A stretch of DNA of 36,153 nt from Lactifluus volemus (Eukaryota; Basidiomycota; Agaricomycetes; Russulales; Russulaceae). Location of the stretch: the NCBI GenBank assembly GCA_022376515.1, contig WTXI01000346.1, positions 1 to 36,153 of the forward strand, in the 5' to 3' direction. Both the position numbers and the translations under genes were made by a program. Shown piece after piece: positions 9,425 to 21,238 of the stretch (the first letter of the stretch is position 1; every line of letters begins with the position of its first letter). The notes beneath the pieces are model-generated. The model searched no databases. It had not been told where the DNA came from and worked only from the letters and a program-made list of their open reading frames with translations.

Positions 9425-11727
9425 CATGACCTGCCCTTTCCCTCGGAACTTTCGTTGAGAAGATGGATGGTTAATGGGCTGTCGAGTGTGACCGCTAGTG
9501 CAACCTTAGCAGTAGCTTAGGCTGCTATTGCAGTGAGGGATATGGATTCTGGACGTACCTGCAAGAAAGAGAACTCTTCGATAGAGGCGTTGATAGTTCA
9601 GCTGAGGGCCGCAGAGAGGCTGTGTTGTTGAAGTCGCACGATGCAGGTCACATGATGCACGTAGCAAGCGCTCATAAAAATACCGTTATCCGATTTCTGG
9701 CAGCGATAGAGACCAACATCCACTCTGAGTATCATTAAGTATCACGTATAAAGTACAAGTGTACTAACGGACGATACAAAGGTGTCCCTGAGAAGAGGAA
9801 CATCGAAGGAAAAGTCCACCGCGATGAGCAACAATAGGCGCGGTTCTCGAGAGCACTTACTATTAGTTACACCCAACAGCCATCGTTATGGCATAGGTGG
9901 AGGGACAGGGCTGTACGTACTCTCCCGAATAGTAACATGCAAATTTTTCCACAAGTCGATACATAATCTGAATTGCCTGCTGACTTGGACTCGCGACACG
10001 TCGCTCGCGTACTCGAGGCGGCACACCCCCAGTGCAGCATGATCACCCAATCCTTACCAATGTTGTGGAGATGCATGACAGTGGTGGTCTCGTAAGTGCT
10101 GGGATGATTGTTACGAATTTTTCAGGTCAGGCCGGCTCATAGTCTACCGTTGTACACCGCGGACACAGGAAATCTGAGAGAAGCGGTCGCAGAGGTAGTG
10201 TGGAGTAGAGAAGGCGACTCACTCACAAACGTCGTAGCTTATTTCCAGGAAGATGCCACTGTTTGCGTGGCAATCTGCTCGTTCCGGGCTCAATTAGACT
10301 TCGCTCGAGGAGGAGGGTCTCGGTCTCGGGGGGAGAAATAAAAGAAGGCGCACAAGTATAGAGCGGATCACGACTTACTGTCATAGCCCATATGGGATCG
10401 CACGGACGACGACATGGGTTGGGGTGAAAGGAAGAAAGACAGAGGAGATCTGACCTGATAACTTGAAGGACTGGAGGACCCGGAGATACTTCGTCACGAA
10501 GCCGAAATGCTACGGACACCCAAGTGGATTATGATTTAGACATAAAGTGGGAAATTTGTACCAGGTGACAGGTGATTGTATTAGGGAAGCAGGGGCGAGA
10601 GGTGAGGAAGGTCGTGTTGACTGGGAATTGTTCCCACACCTCGGGCCGCAGTCGGACAAGCCAGAATTTTGCCTCTAACCTCTGGGGGTCCTTCCGCGCG
10701 TGCGTCCAAGTGAGTTAATCGATTCCGGCTGAGCAGCATCCCACCATGATCGAGCTATCCCACGCTATGCCAAGTTACAGTCGCATGGAATACGACTGGT
10801 TGGAAGTTGACTTCTGACCCTGAGATCGTACAGTTTTGTCGTATGTCACCTGGTCATTTTCTCATGAACTGGGTTGAAAAAGGTGGAGGCGCTTGATTCC
10901 TCCAACCCGAGCAAGTTAAGCCAAGGAGAAGTAGAGTGGTTATTCATTTCCGAGTCGTGGACCGGCCGACGTTGTGATGTAAGTCATGGAAGTCATTTTG
11001 TTACTGGACCTCGATGGGCTCATCCCCCGCTCAACCAACACTTTTGTGCTTCTTCTCTAGTGGAAACATGGCATTTCGATGCTACAATGGCACCTACCAA
11101 ACGACCTTCATCGATTATGGGCTGCAATGGGCATGCTCCGAATGCTTGGCCACTACATCAATACATCGCGATGTAGGCACTGCGCACTCTCCCGGACAAA
11201 TGGATTAAGCGGGGCGATCCCGCAGCTGCCGAAGGGGAAATCTAGCTTTGCACTTGTGCAGGACGGGCGGCCATGTCGCGTCAATTTGGTGAGATAATGA
11301 GCATTAAATCTTAGAGTTGGAGTGTTTGTGGTAGGGCGAGCGATATGGGACTCAGTTCGCTACTTTCTCCTCCTCAACCACTTGCTATATTACATTCCGT
11401 CGTTTTCGTGTCTTGAATAGACTTTTTTAGTTTGCTGTGGTCGACCGAATATTACATGGTCATGTGTGCCGGCGGTGGACGCCTTCCGCCCGACTCCCCC
11501 CGGGTGTCAGTCCATAATACGCAATGACAACCTTGATCTGTATTTCTCCTGGCCTGAGGCACCAAAGGACCGCGCGATTATCGTACATCAAAATACAAGA
11601 AAGAGCAGAGAGCTGCTGTGTGGAGGTGGTAATCACAGGGAGGGGCGAGGAACGGCTATAAAGACAGGTACTAGCAAAAAGAGAAGTGGAGAACATTGAT
11701 GGCGACGCATCGACAATAATCTGACGA
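9425..11727. other. Spacer between copies 2 and 3 (type B)
   Basis: From copy 2 outward it holds the GTACGTCC donor (complement of 9553-9558), GTACAAGTGTAC (9753-9764) and the type-B block with GACTCACTCACAAACGTC (about 10208). The unit landmark is near 10482. A plus-strand intron-like segment follows (10979-11060, GTAAGT...TTCTTCTCTAG). It leads into a short ORF starting MAFRCYNGTYQTTF at about 11067, which other copies do not keep open. The sequence then passes into the block downstream of copy 3. No convincing gene was found. Confidence 0.55.
10979..11060 (+). other. Conserved plus-strand intron-like segment
   Basis: Donor GTAAGT and acceptor TTCTTCTCTAG are 82 nt apart. Equivalent pairs are seen at 15060-15139 and 22906-22997. 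In the spacer at about 30695 the donor has become GGAAGC. This suggests a spliced plus-strand transcript existed in the ancestral unit. The downstream reading frames carry different stops in different copies, so a coding role today is doubtful. Confidence 0.35.
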
Positions 11728-13249
11728 TCAGTCCATTCTTGTGAGATGGACAGTGACAGGGCAATTGGAACGCTGGCGTGAGGAAACGAATGGCTGTATA
11801 GCCTGCTGCGTGGATTCAGAGGGGGGTGGAAGGTAGAGATGGCATAGCATCGGCAACGCGTCCATGACGCTTTCCCCAGTGAGCTCTTGTAGCGCAGATC
11901 CAATAATCTGACCCAGTCTGGGCGGTATTTCCATGTGCTGCAAAGCCGAAAATGCATGGAAGATCTCCAGCCATTCGGGGTTATCCACGTAGTCTTTCCA
12001 ATTTGAAGGCAGTATATGGCCAAAGCCATCGATATTGATGCGAAGCCGTTCTACATTGGATAAGAAAGGCGAAATCTTGCCGCATATTTGAGCTGCACAC
12101 GCAACTTGCCAATCCAACGCATGGCACGATATACTGATATCTAGAGCGGACCGAAATTCCTTCCCTCCAGGTGGGTTACGATGACCAAAGTGGATGGACA
12201 CACTTTTGTCATAAAAGTACAGCTTCACTTCCTCAAAGCCGGGGATCTGTGCGCGACTGATAAACTGGACGAAATGTGGAATGTCAAAATCGAGCCGATT
12301 GAAGAACCGTGTCCTGACGGAAATAATAGCAGGAGTGTCAATCCGAGCCACAAGATCCTCAAAGTACTCGCTAGCGCCTTCAAACTTGAAACAGGTGAGA
12401 GCGGGGAGGACAGCGCGTGTGAATGGAGATGGTAGTCTATTTGCTGGATCAGGACGAGAAGCTGGGGATCCGAAACCAATGGAAACTTCTTTAAGCTTGG
12501 TCAACACGGATAAGGCTGTGGCCATAGCTTCGGGTGAATGGTAACCGGTATTGGGTATCTCCGCGAGTACAACTGATACAAGATCGTGGCAAGATGGAAG
12601 AAATTTTGGTAGTGCCGGAAATGAAACACCAACCAAGCTGAGAGATTCTAGACGCGGGGCAGATCCACCCAAAAATGTATCACGAAGCACTGGTACCGAC
12701 TTCGAATTTGAAATACGAAGGCGAAGACGTGTCAAAACTGGATATGGCTTCTTCATCACTCTGTAGAGTCGCTTCAATACAGTACTTGACGTATAGAGAA
12801 TGATTTCGGACACGCGATCGTGATGCTCGAGTGCGGCAATAATGTTAGCTCCACTCAGAGGGAGTCTCGGTCTCCATTCCCCGATGATGATAGGAATGGT
12901 GCGTGGCCAGACATCTAGCGTCTTCTTCACGGGTGTCTTCGCATGGCAATCAAGTCGCAAATCAAGACGAAGAGGTGATTGAAACACAATGTATCTCCAC
13001 CTCCCGCATACGTGCACCAGTGCATGCCACCATCCAGGGAACTCGTATACATCCATTTGACAGAAGTCGAAGATGTCGAGGAGGACATTGTCAGGGAGGG
13101 ATCCGATTGTAATGCGTGGGAAAGTATTCGGGTCTACTCGATCCAAGTTGGTGATGGCTTCAGTGGCAGCCCTGGTCCTGAGACGTACCTGGGCCTCTTT
13201 TTTTAAAAATCGCCTTCAGACGATGTATAGAGGATGGTGCTTGTAACAT
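11728..13249 (-). CDS. F-box protein copy 3
   Basis: Exon 1 (13189-13249, 61 nt) encodes MLQAPSSIHRLKAIFKKRGP. A 55-nt intron (13134-13188) leads in phase 1 to exon 2 (11728-13133), for 488 aa. The Met codon used in MRHRKAR-type copies aligns here with ATA, and an in-frame ATG seven codons upstream serves instead. The F-box lies at about residues 27-80: ITIGSLPDNVLLDIFDFCQ, WWHALVHVCGRWRYIVFQSP and LRLDLRL. The rest has leucine-rich-repeat-like strands: RLESLSLVGVSFPALPKFL, LTKLKEVSIGF, FKFEGASEYFEDLVARIDTP and FSALQHMEIPPRLGQ. In SCF complexes the F-box binds Skp1 and the C-terminal repeats bind the target; no target can be inferred. The variable segment after NVERL is RINIDGFGHILPSN. The first half is nearly identical to that of copy 4. 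Near-universal landmarks across copies include SEYFEDLVA and GHRDPPGGKE. Confidence 0.9.
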
Positions 13250-15830
13250 TCGTTGAGAAGATGGGATAGTTAATGGGCTGTCGAGTGTGACTGCTAGTAG
13301 TTTGAAATTCAACTAAGCAAGCACGGAGTCAGCTTAGACTTCTATTGCAGTGAGGGATCTGGATTCTGAACGTACCTGCGAGAAACAGATCTCTTCGACA
13401 GAGACGTTGATAGTTCAGCTGAGGGCCGCAGAGAGGCTGTGTTGTTGAGGTCGCACGATGCATGCATGATGCACGTGTACCACAGCCCTGAGCCAATGAG
13501 AATACGGTCACCCATCTGGCAGCGATAGAGGCCAACATCCACTCTGAGTATCATTAAGTATCATGTATAAAGTACAAGTGTACTAACGAATGATACAAAG
13601 GTGTCCCCGAGAAGAGGAACATCGAAGGCAAAGTCCACCACGATGAGCAGCGATAGGGATGGTTCTCGACAGCACTTATTACTAGTTACGCCCAACAGCC
13701 GTCGTATGGCATAGGTGGAGGGACAGGGCTGTACGTACTCTCCCAAAATATGAACATGTAATTCTGTCCACAAGTCGACACACGATCGGATATTTTGAAG
13801 TACTCACGGGAAACAGTGGTCATTCGCGTGCTCGAGGCGGTACATCCCCGGTGCAGCATGAGCGTTCCATTCATGTTGATGTTGTCGAGACCCATGACGG
13901 TTGTAATCGCGTGAATGCTGGAGTGATAGTTACGAACTTGTCGTTCAGGTAGGGCAGGCCAGTACACCGCAGACACAGGAAATCTGAGAGAAGCGGTCGC
14001 AGGGGTAGTGTGGAGTACGGAGAAGGCAACTCACTCACAAACGTCTTGGCTCATTTCCAAGAAGATGCCACTGTTCGTGTGGCATTCTGCTCGTTCCGCG
14101 CACCATTATACTTCCTTGAGGGATGGTAGATATACTAGCCACTGGCATCAAAGAGGTTCCACAAAAAGGGGAGGGTCACTGTCTCAAGGGGAGAAACGAA
14201 AGGAGCACAATGATAGAACGGATTACGACTTACTATCATAGTCCATATGAGAACGCAACGGACGATGACGTGGGTGTGGGTGTGTTGCAGATAGGATAAA
14301 AGAGGAAAAGGAAGAAAGATTATCTGACCTGATAAATTAACGGTCATCACGCTGACTCAAGGACTCGAGCTCGGAGATGTTCGTCACGAACCGGAAATGC
14401 TGGCATGGACACCCGAGTGGATTATGGCGTAGACGTCAAATGGGGAATTGATAGTATTAGAGAAGTAAGGGGCGAGAGGTGTGACGACGAAGTGGTGAGG
14501 AAGGTCGTGTGACTCGTGTTGAGTGGGAATTGTACCCACGCACGCTGACAAGCGAGGAACAAGAGTACATTTCTACCACGAACAGCTACGATACGTAATT
14601 TCAGTGTTTTGGCTAACTCCTGGGGGATCCTTCCACGCACGCGCCCAATTCCAGCTGAGCAGTATCCCATCGTGGTCGAGCAGACTTGAGCTATCCGAGG
14701 CTATATCAAGTTATACACTGGCTTCAAGTTGATACAGACTCTGAGATCGTACGGTTTCGTCGTATGTTACCTGGTCATATCTTTGTCGCTAATGCCTCTG
14801 CAGTACTAGACATTCATGCTACTCTACCACATGCCAGCAATAGCACTATGAACGACGCGCGGGTTTATTTCGACCTAGGCATGAGCAACCCAGGTTACCA
14901 CTACACATACTAAGAATCGAGCAGCGACCGATGAATCGCGACGGGAGGGTTGACAGGGTTCGAGATTCTTGATTCCAGGAATCATCGGTCCAACCTGAGC
15001 AGGTAAAGCCATGGAGAAGTAGAGTGATTGTTCGTTTCGTGGACCGACCGACGTTGTGAGTAAGTCATGGAGTGCATTATGTTACTGGACCCCGATGAAC
15101 TCATCTCCTCTCGACCAACGCTTTCGACTTGTTCTCTAGCGTAAACATGGAGCTTCGGCACTACAATGACACCTATTCTCGATTCCGGGCTGCAATGGGA
15201 GACTCCGGACGCTTGGCCACCGCATTAACACATGACGATGCAGGCTCTGCGCGCTCTCCCGGACCACGTATCAAGCTGGGCTATCCTTGCACTCGTGGAG
15301 GATGGGCAGTCATGTTGCGTCAAATTTGGTGAGATAATAAGTGTTGGAGTGTCTGTAGTAAGGTGAGCAATATGGGCCTCATTTCGTTACTTTCTACTCC
15401 TCGACCACCTGCTACCCCTGTGTTCCGTCTTTTTCGTGTCTTGAATAGACTTTTGTGGCCCGGCAAAGTGGCTACGTGGTTCATAGAGGAGCCGCTAGTT
15501 TTCTCATGAAATGACTACAGTAATAGTTCGTCGTGGCAATCATCAACCAAATATTACATGCCCAGTTGTGCCAACAATGGGCGGCTGTTTATTCCCGACT
15601 CCCCCTGCATCAGTTCATAATACGCAACAAATACCTTGATCTATATTTCTCCTCACCTGAGCCACCAAAGTGCGTACCGCCTGTGTATCGTACATCAAAA
15701 TAAAAGGAGTAGCAGAGAGCTGATGTGGGAAAGTGGTAAACACTGGGAGGGGTGGGGAACATATAAAGACAGGTATTAGCAAAAAGCGAAGTGGAGAGCA
15801 CCCATCAAGATTAATCCAGACACCGGACAA
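13250..15830. other. Spacer between copies 3 and 4 (type B)
   Basis: Contains the GTACGT donor (complement of 13370-13375), the palindrome 13572-13583, the type-B block around 14027, the landmark at 14372, and the plus-strand intron-like segment 15060-15139. A stretch of roughly 150-200 bp at about 14780-14970 is absent from the spacers left of copies 3 and 6. It makes this the longest spacer and creates a 75-codon open frame (14686-14913) that I do not regard as a gene. The last 450 bp are the block downstream of copy 4. Confidence 0.55.
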
Positions 15831-17332
15831 TCAGTCCATTTCTGTGAGATGGACAGTGACAGGGTGATTGGAACGCTGGCGCGAGGAAATGAATGGCTGT
15901 ATTGCTTGTTGCGTGGATGCAGAGGGGGATGGAAGGTGGAGGTGGTGTAGCATAGGCAACGCGTCCATGACCCTTTCCCCAGTGAGCTCTTGCAGCGCAG
16001 ATGCAATAATCCCACCCAGTCTGGGTGGTATACGCATGTGCTGCAAAGCCGAAAATGCGTGAAAGAGCTCCAGCCATTGGAGGTTATCCACGTAGTCTTT
16101 CCAATCTGAAAATACTACATCGTCAGGGTGGCTGGTGGCGATGAGAAGCCGTTCTACATTGGATAAGAAAGGGGAAATATTGCGGCATATTTGAGCTACA
16201 AACGCAACTTGCCAATCCAACGCATGACATGATATCGAGATAGATAGAGCTTTCTGCCCTCCTGGTGGATCACGATGACCAACGTGGATGTAGACGCGTT
16301 TATCAATGAAGTCAAGCTTCACTTCCTCGAAGAACCTGGGGATCTGTGTGCGACCGATAAACTGGAGGAAATGTGGAATGTCAAAATCGAGCTGATTGAA
16401 GAACCGTGCGTCGACGGAAAGAATAGCAGGAGTGTCGATCCGAGCCACAAGATCCTCAAAATACTCGCTAGCGCCAAAGAACCACAAACTGGTGAGAGAA
16501 GGGAGGACAATACGTGTCAATAAAGAGGGAGGTTTATTTGTTGGATCTGGACGAGAAGCTGGGGATTCGAATCCAATGGAAACTTCTTTAAGCTTGGTCA
16601 ACACGGATAAGGCTGTGGCCATAGCTTCGGGTGAATGGTAACCGGCATTGGGTATCTCCGCGAGTACAACTGATACAAGATCGTGGCAGGATGGAAGAAA
16701 TTTTGGTAGTGCCGGAAATGAAACACCAACCAAGCTGAGAGATTCTAGACGCGGGGCAGATCCACCCAAAAATGTATTGCGAAGCACTGGTACCGACTTC
16801 GAATTTGAAATATGAATGCGAAGATGTGTCAAAACTGGATATGGCTTCTTCATCACTTTGTAGAGTCGCTTCAATACAGTACTTGTCGTATAGAGAATGA
16901 TTTCGGACACGCGATCGTGATGCCTGAGTGCGGCAATAATGTTAGCTCCACTCAGAGGGAGTCGCGATCGCGATTCCTGTATGACGATAGGAATGCTGCG
17001 TGGCCAGACATCTAGCGTCTTCTTCACGGGTGTGTTCGCATTGCATTGCAGTCGCAAATGAAGACGAAGCGGTGATTGAAATACAATGTATCTCCACCTT
17101 CCGCATACATGAACCAGCACGTGCCACCACAGATAGGAGGGGGGGATGATGCAAGACGTTCGATAGATGTCGAAGATGTCGAGGAGGATATTTTCAGGGA
17201 GGGATCCGATTGTCACGCGTGGGAAAGAAGTCGGGTCTACTCGATTCAAGTGAGTGATTGCTTCGACGGCGGCTTATGGTCATGAGACGTACCCGGTCGT
17301 TTTTGACTAATACGCGCTTTCCGGTGACGCAT
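15831..17332 (-). CDS. F-box protein copy 4
   Basis: Exon 1 (17293-17332, MRHRKARISQKRP), a 56-nt intron (17237-17292, GTACGT...GAGTAG) and exon 2 (15831-17236) give 481 aa. A candidate branch point CTCAC lies in the intron. The F-box reads SLPENILLDIFDIYRT. The loop before WWHVLVHVCGRWRYIVF is longer than in most copies (SCIIPPSYL). The middle region matches copy 3 almost exactly (LSLVGVSFPALPKFLPSCHD). Further on it departs: PTNKPPSLLTRIVLPSLTSL and FLQFIGRTQIPRFFEEVKLD, and the GHRDPPGG motif runs into QKALSIS, lacking the KEFR seen in sisters. The variable segment is LIATSHPDDVVFS, close to that of copy 5. Exon 1 is MRHRKAR type and the upstream spacer type A, the expected pairing. This is the cleanest example of the two-exon model. 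Confidence 0.9.
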
Positions 17333-19742
17333 AATGACCTGCCCTTTCCCTCGAACCTTTCGTTGAAAAGATGGGTAGACCAGGGTAGTTAATGGGCTAT
17401 CGAGTGTGACTGCTAGTGATTCGAAATTCAACCTTAGCAAGCACAGAGTTAGTTCAGACTGCTATTGCAGTGAGGGATCTGGATTCTGGACGTACCTGCG
17501 AGAAAGAGAACTCTTCGACAGAGACGCTGATAGTTCAGCTGAGGGCCGCACGACGCACGTCACTAAGACATGATGCACGTGACCACAACCCTGAGCCCAT
17601 GAGAATACGGTCACCCATCTGGCAGCGATAGAGGACAACATCCACTCTGAGTATCATTAAGTATCATCTATAAAGTACAAGTGTACTAACGAACGATGCA
17701 AAGATGTCCCCAAGAAGAGGAACATCGAAGGCAAAGTCCACCGCGATGAGCTCACACCCAACAGCCATCGCTCCACATAAGTGGAGGGACAGGGCTGTAC
17801 GTACTCTCCCGAATGTTAACAATTCTGTCCACAAGCCGACACATATCTTGAAGTATCTGCTGACTTAGAATCGCAGGAAATAAAAATCGTTCGCGTGCTC
17901 GAGGGCGGGACACAGCAACGGTTGAGTAGTACGTTCCGGGTGCAACCTCCAACAGAGGAGCCTGAGGTATAGAGAGCGACTCCTGACAACGCCAACAAGT
18001 GTTGCTGAAATGTATGCCAGTGGTGAGCGGGTTACGCCTCAAGCGCTGGAATATGAGAGGGGCGTTCAGTTGTAAAGGTGATGTGGAATACAACACGCTC
18101 ACAATCGTCGCTTCGCAGAGACGCCACTGTTTGAGGATTCTATTCGCTCTGGACTTTGATTCTTGAGGGTCATAAATATGCCCCGAACTACCATCGCCAC
18201 CAGCGAGGCCAACGATAAGTGGGAATTGCGTGTGACTATCACATTCACACCACGACAAGGGAAAAATGAGAAAAGGGAAGAAAAAGAGATGATATCGGTC
18301 AGACCTGAAGGGAATCACGTCGACTCAAAGAGACGCTCGTCACGAAGCGGAAATGCTGGCTATGGATACCCAGGTGGTGACAAGACAAAAAAGTTGTACC
18401 AGGTGGGGGCAAAGGTAATTGCGTTGTTAGGTCGAGGCGCGACAGTTTCGCAGCTGGCCGGGATGACCGGCCCAATAGTCCGACGAACCCCGGCCCGCCG
18501 GTATTCTCCCATTGGAATCCGCCCGATTCCTTTACACCTTTACAGGGGAAATACAATGAGAGCCACTGTCCCCGCACAAAGGCCCTCACGTGTGCCAGTG
18601 TGATCTCGCCCCCGTTACAATCTCCAAACTCCCGCCGCCCACGTCATCACATAGGGTCTGCTGTTCCAAATGGCCCGCGACCGCGATCTCACTTCCGCAA
18701 CTCCCGCCCCATCGACCAAACATCATTTTTCGGCACCCGAGAAGAAGCATAATTAAATTTTCATCAAGAGTCACAGCCACCAGGTGCTCTCCGGAGCTTC
18801 GACGGGATGTATAAAAGAAAGAGCAGGTCATCAAACTCCCAGTGATCCGAATGCTCAACTGACCGTGTCGGAAATACGAGTACGACGCCGGAGATGGCGA
18901 CGGAAACTTCGCGTGCTGCCATGTGCGTAACAACTCCGGTGCCAGACTTTGCGACATCTCTGAGACTCCAAGCTGAGCAGTCAAAGCCATGGAGAAGCAG
19001 ACATTCTGATGAGCTCATCTCAGCTAGACCAACGCTTTGTGTAAACACGGCGTTTCGACGCTTCAACGGCACTTACCAACAACTTTCATCGATTCTGGGC
19101 TGCAATGGGAGATGTTCCGAGCGCGTGGCCACCACATCAAGACATAGCTCAGCGGGCTCTCCCAGACAACGGATCAAGCGGGGCAATTCCATAGCTGCCG
19201 AAGGGGATTTGCCCTCGCGCAGGACGGGCAGCCATATTGCATCAAATTTGGTGACATAATGAACCTTAGAGCTTAGAGTTGAAGTGTTTGTGGCAAGGCG
19301 AGCAACATGGCTTCAGTTCGTTACTCCTCGACAACCTGCTACTCCGCTTTTTCATACCTTGAATAGACTTTTGTGTCCCAGAAAAACGTCTGAAGTGTAT
19401 GGTAGAGGACCTTCTAAATTTCTCATGAAATGACAGTAGCTCCACTTGGCGATCATCAACCAAGTATTATATGCCCAGTTGTGCCAACAATGGGTGGCTG
19501 TTTATTCCCAGCGTCAGTCTATAATACGCAACAAAAACTCTGATCTATATTTCTCCTGGCCTGAGGCACCAAAGTGCGTGCCGCCTGTTTATCGTACATC
19601 AAAATAAAAGCAGTAGCAGAGAGCTGATGCGAGAAAGTGGTAAACACTGGGAGGGGTGGGGAACAGTTATAAAGACACGTACTAGCGAAAAGCGAAGTGG
19701 AGAGGATGAGGACCCATCGAGATCAGTCCAGACACCGGACAA
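17333..19742. other. Spacer between copies 4 and 5 (type A)
   Basis: Contains the GTACGT donor (complement of 17490-17495), the palindrome 17675-17686, type-A blocks (about 17970) and the landmark at 18330. A plus-strand TATAAAAG (18810-18817) is followed about 75 bp later by a 121-codon open frame (18894-19259, starting MATETSRAAMCVTTPVPDFA). The counterpart in the spacer left of copy 7 (about 26701) has an extra T that breaks this frame, so I leave it uncalled. The remainder is the block downstream of copy 5. Confidence 0.5.
18810..18817 (+). promoter_or_regulatory. Candidate plus-strand TATA box in type-A spacer
   Basis: TATAAAAG lies upstream of the plus-strand open frame at 18894. The homologous place in the spacer left of copy 7 (about 26638) reads CATAAAAG. 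It is the best plus-strand promoter candidate in the spacers, but it has no confirmed gene. Confidence 0.3.
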
Positions 19743-21238
19743 TCAGTCCATTTCTGTGAGATGGACAGTGACAGGGTGATTGGAATGCTGGCGTGAGGAA
19801 ATGAATGGCTGTATTGCTTGTTGCGTGGATGCAGAGCGGGATGGAAGGTAGAGGTGGTGTAGCATAGGCAACGTGTCCATGATGCTTTCCCCAGTGAGCT
19901 CTAGCAGCGCGGATGCAATAATCTCACCCAGTCTGGGTGGTATACGGATGTGCTGCAAAGCCGAAAATGCGTGAAAGAGCTCCAGCCATTGGGGGTTATC
20001 CACGTAGTCTTTCCAATCTGAAAAGACTTCTCTGTCAGGGTGGCTGGTATCGATGTGAAGCCGTTCTACATTGGATAAGAAAGGCGAAATCTTGCCGCAT
20101 ATTTGAGCTAGACACCCAACTTGCCAATCCAACGCATAGCACAATATCCCGATATCTAGAGCGATCCGAAATTCCTTCCCTCCCGGTGGATCACGATGAC
20201 CAACGTGGATGTAGAGAACCCAGTCATAAAAGTCCAGCTTCGCTTCCTCGAAGGACCCGGGGATCTGTGTGCGACCGATAAACTGCAGGAAATGTGGAAT
20301 GTCAAAATCGAGCTGATTGAAGAACCGTGTGTCGAGGGAAGTAATAACAGGAGTGTCGATGCGAGCCACAAGATCCTCAAAGTACTCGCTAGCGCCTTCG
20401 AACGTCAAACGGGTGAGAGCGGGGAGGACAACACGTGTAGATGAAGACGGAGGTCTATTTGGTGGATCAGGACGAGAAGCTGGGGATTCGAATCCAATGT
20501 GAACGACTTTAAGCTTGGTCAACGCGGATAGGGCTGTGGCCATAGCTTCGGGTGATATGTAACCGGTATTGGGAATATTCGTGAGGTAAATATAGCCAAG
20601 ATCGTGGCAAATTGGAAGAAATTTTGGTAGTGCCGGGAATGGAATACCAGTCAAGCTGAGAGTTTCTAGACGCGGGGCAGATCCACCCAAAAAGGTATCG
20701 CGAAGCACCGGTGCCGACTTCGAATTTGAAATATGAAGGCGAAGATATGTCAAAACTGGATATGGCTTCTTCATCACTTTGTAGAGTCGCTTCAATACAG
20801 TACTTGTGGTTTCGAGATCGATTTCGGATACGCGATCGTGATGCTCGAGCGCGGCAATAATGTTAGCTCCACTCAGAGGGAGTCGCGATCTCTCTTCACG
20901 TATGATGATAGGAAGCCCGCGTGGCCAGACATCTAGCGTCTTCTTCACGGGTGTCTTCGCATGGCATTCAAGTCGCAAATCAAGACGAAGCGGTGATTCA
21001 AACACAATGAATCTCCACCTTTGGCATACGTGAACCAGTGCAATCCACCATCGAGGGGAGTATGTTTTACACAAGTCGAAGATGTCAAGGAGGACATTGT
21101 CAGGGAGGGATCTGACTGTAACGCGTGGGAAAGAAATGAGGCCTACTCGATCCAAGTGAGTGATTGCTTCAGCGGCAGCCCATGGTCCTGAGACGTACCT
21201 GGGCCTCTTTGATTAAAAACTACCTTCCGATGATGCAT
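19743..21238 (-). CDS. F-box protein copy 5
   Basis: Exon 1 (21199-21238) encodes MHHRKVVFNQRGP. A 56-nt intron (21143-21198) leads to exon 2 (19743-21142), 479 aa, phase 1. Exon 1 is of the ML.APSS family, but here the upstream ATG has been lost (the sequence reads AATAGGAG). The codon that is ATA in copies 3, 7 and 8 is ATG, so the start has moved seven codons inward. The F-box is SLPDNVLLDIFDLCKTYSPR, with the shortest loop of all copies before WWIALVHVCQRWRFIVF. Residues around CHDLGYIYLTNIPNTGYISP and LTKLKVVHIGFESPASRPDP match copy 8. The variable segment is HIDTSHPDREVFS. The C-terminus is LPMLHHLYLPSRSASTQQAI and ends LTEMD. The upstream spacer is type B, as expected for this exon-1 family. 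Confidence 0.9.

Noticed and set aside
13134..13146. TTG at 13146-13144 as the start codon of copy 3 (and its equivalents in other copies)
   Set aside because: Non-ATG initiation is unlikely in a fungal nuclear gene. An ATG exon with a canonical intron joins in frame in seven copies, and this TTG lies inside that intron.
13342..13976. A possible minus-strand membrane-protein gene upstream of each F-box gene (hydrophobic frames such as VPLLGDTFVSFVSTLVLYT)
   Set aside because: The open frame changes between copies: most have a TGA after LVLYT, and copies 2 and 7 carry indels. No exon chain stays open in several copies.
14686..14913. 75-codon frame in the spacer between copies 3 and 4
   Set aside because: It is created by a segment found only in this spacer, has no recognisable domain, and its start lies in sequence that is non-coding in the other units.
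18163..18603. 146-codon plus-strand open frame in the type-A spacer
   Set aside because: The homologous frame at 26154-26429 matches only in short stretches broken by indels, and no known domain was recognised. It is probably a GC-rich chance frame.
18894..19259. 121-codon plus-strand frame downstream of a TATA-like box
   Set aside because: The equivalent in the spacer left of copy 7 has a one-base insertion after the ninth codon and is disrupted. I keep it only as part of a possible relic transcription unit.
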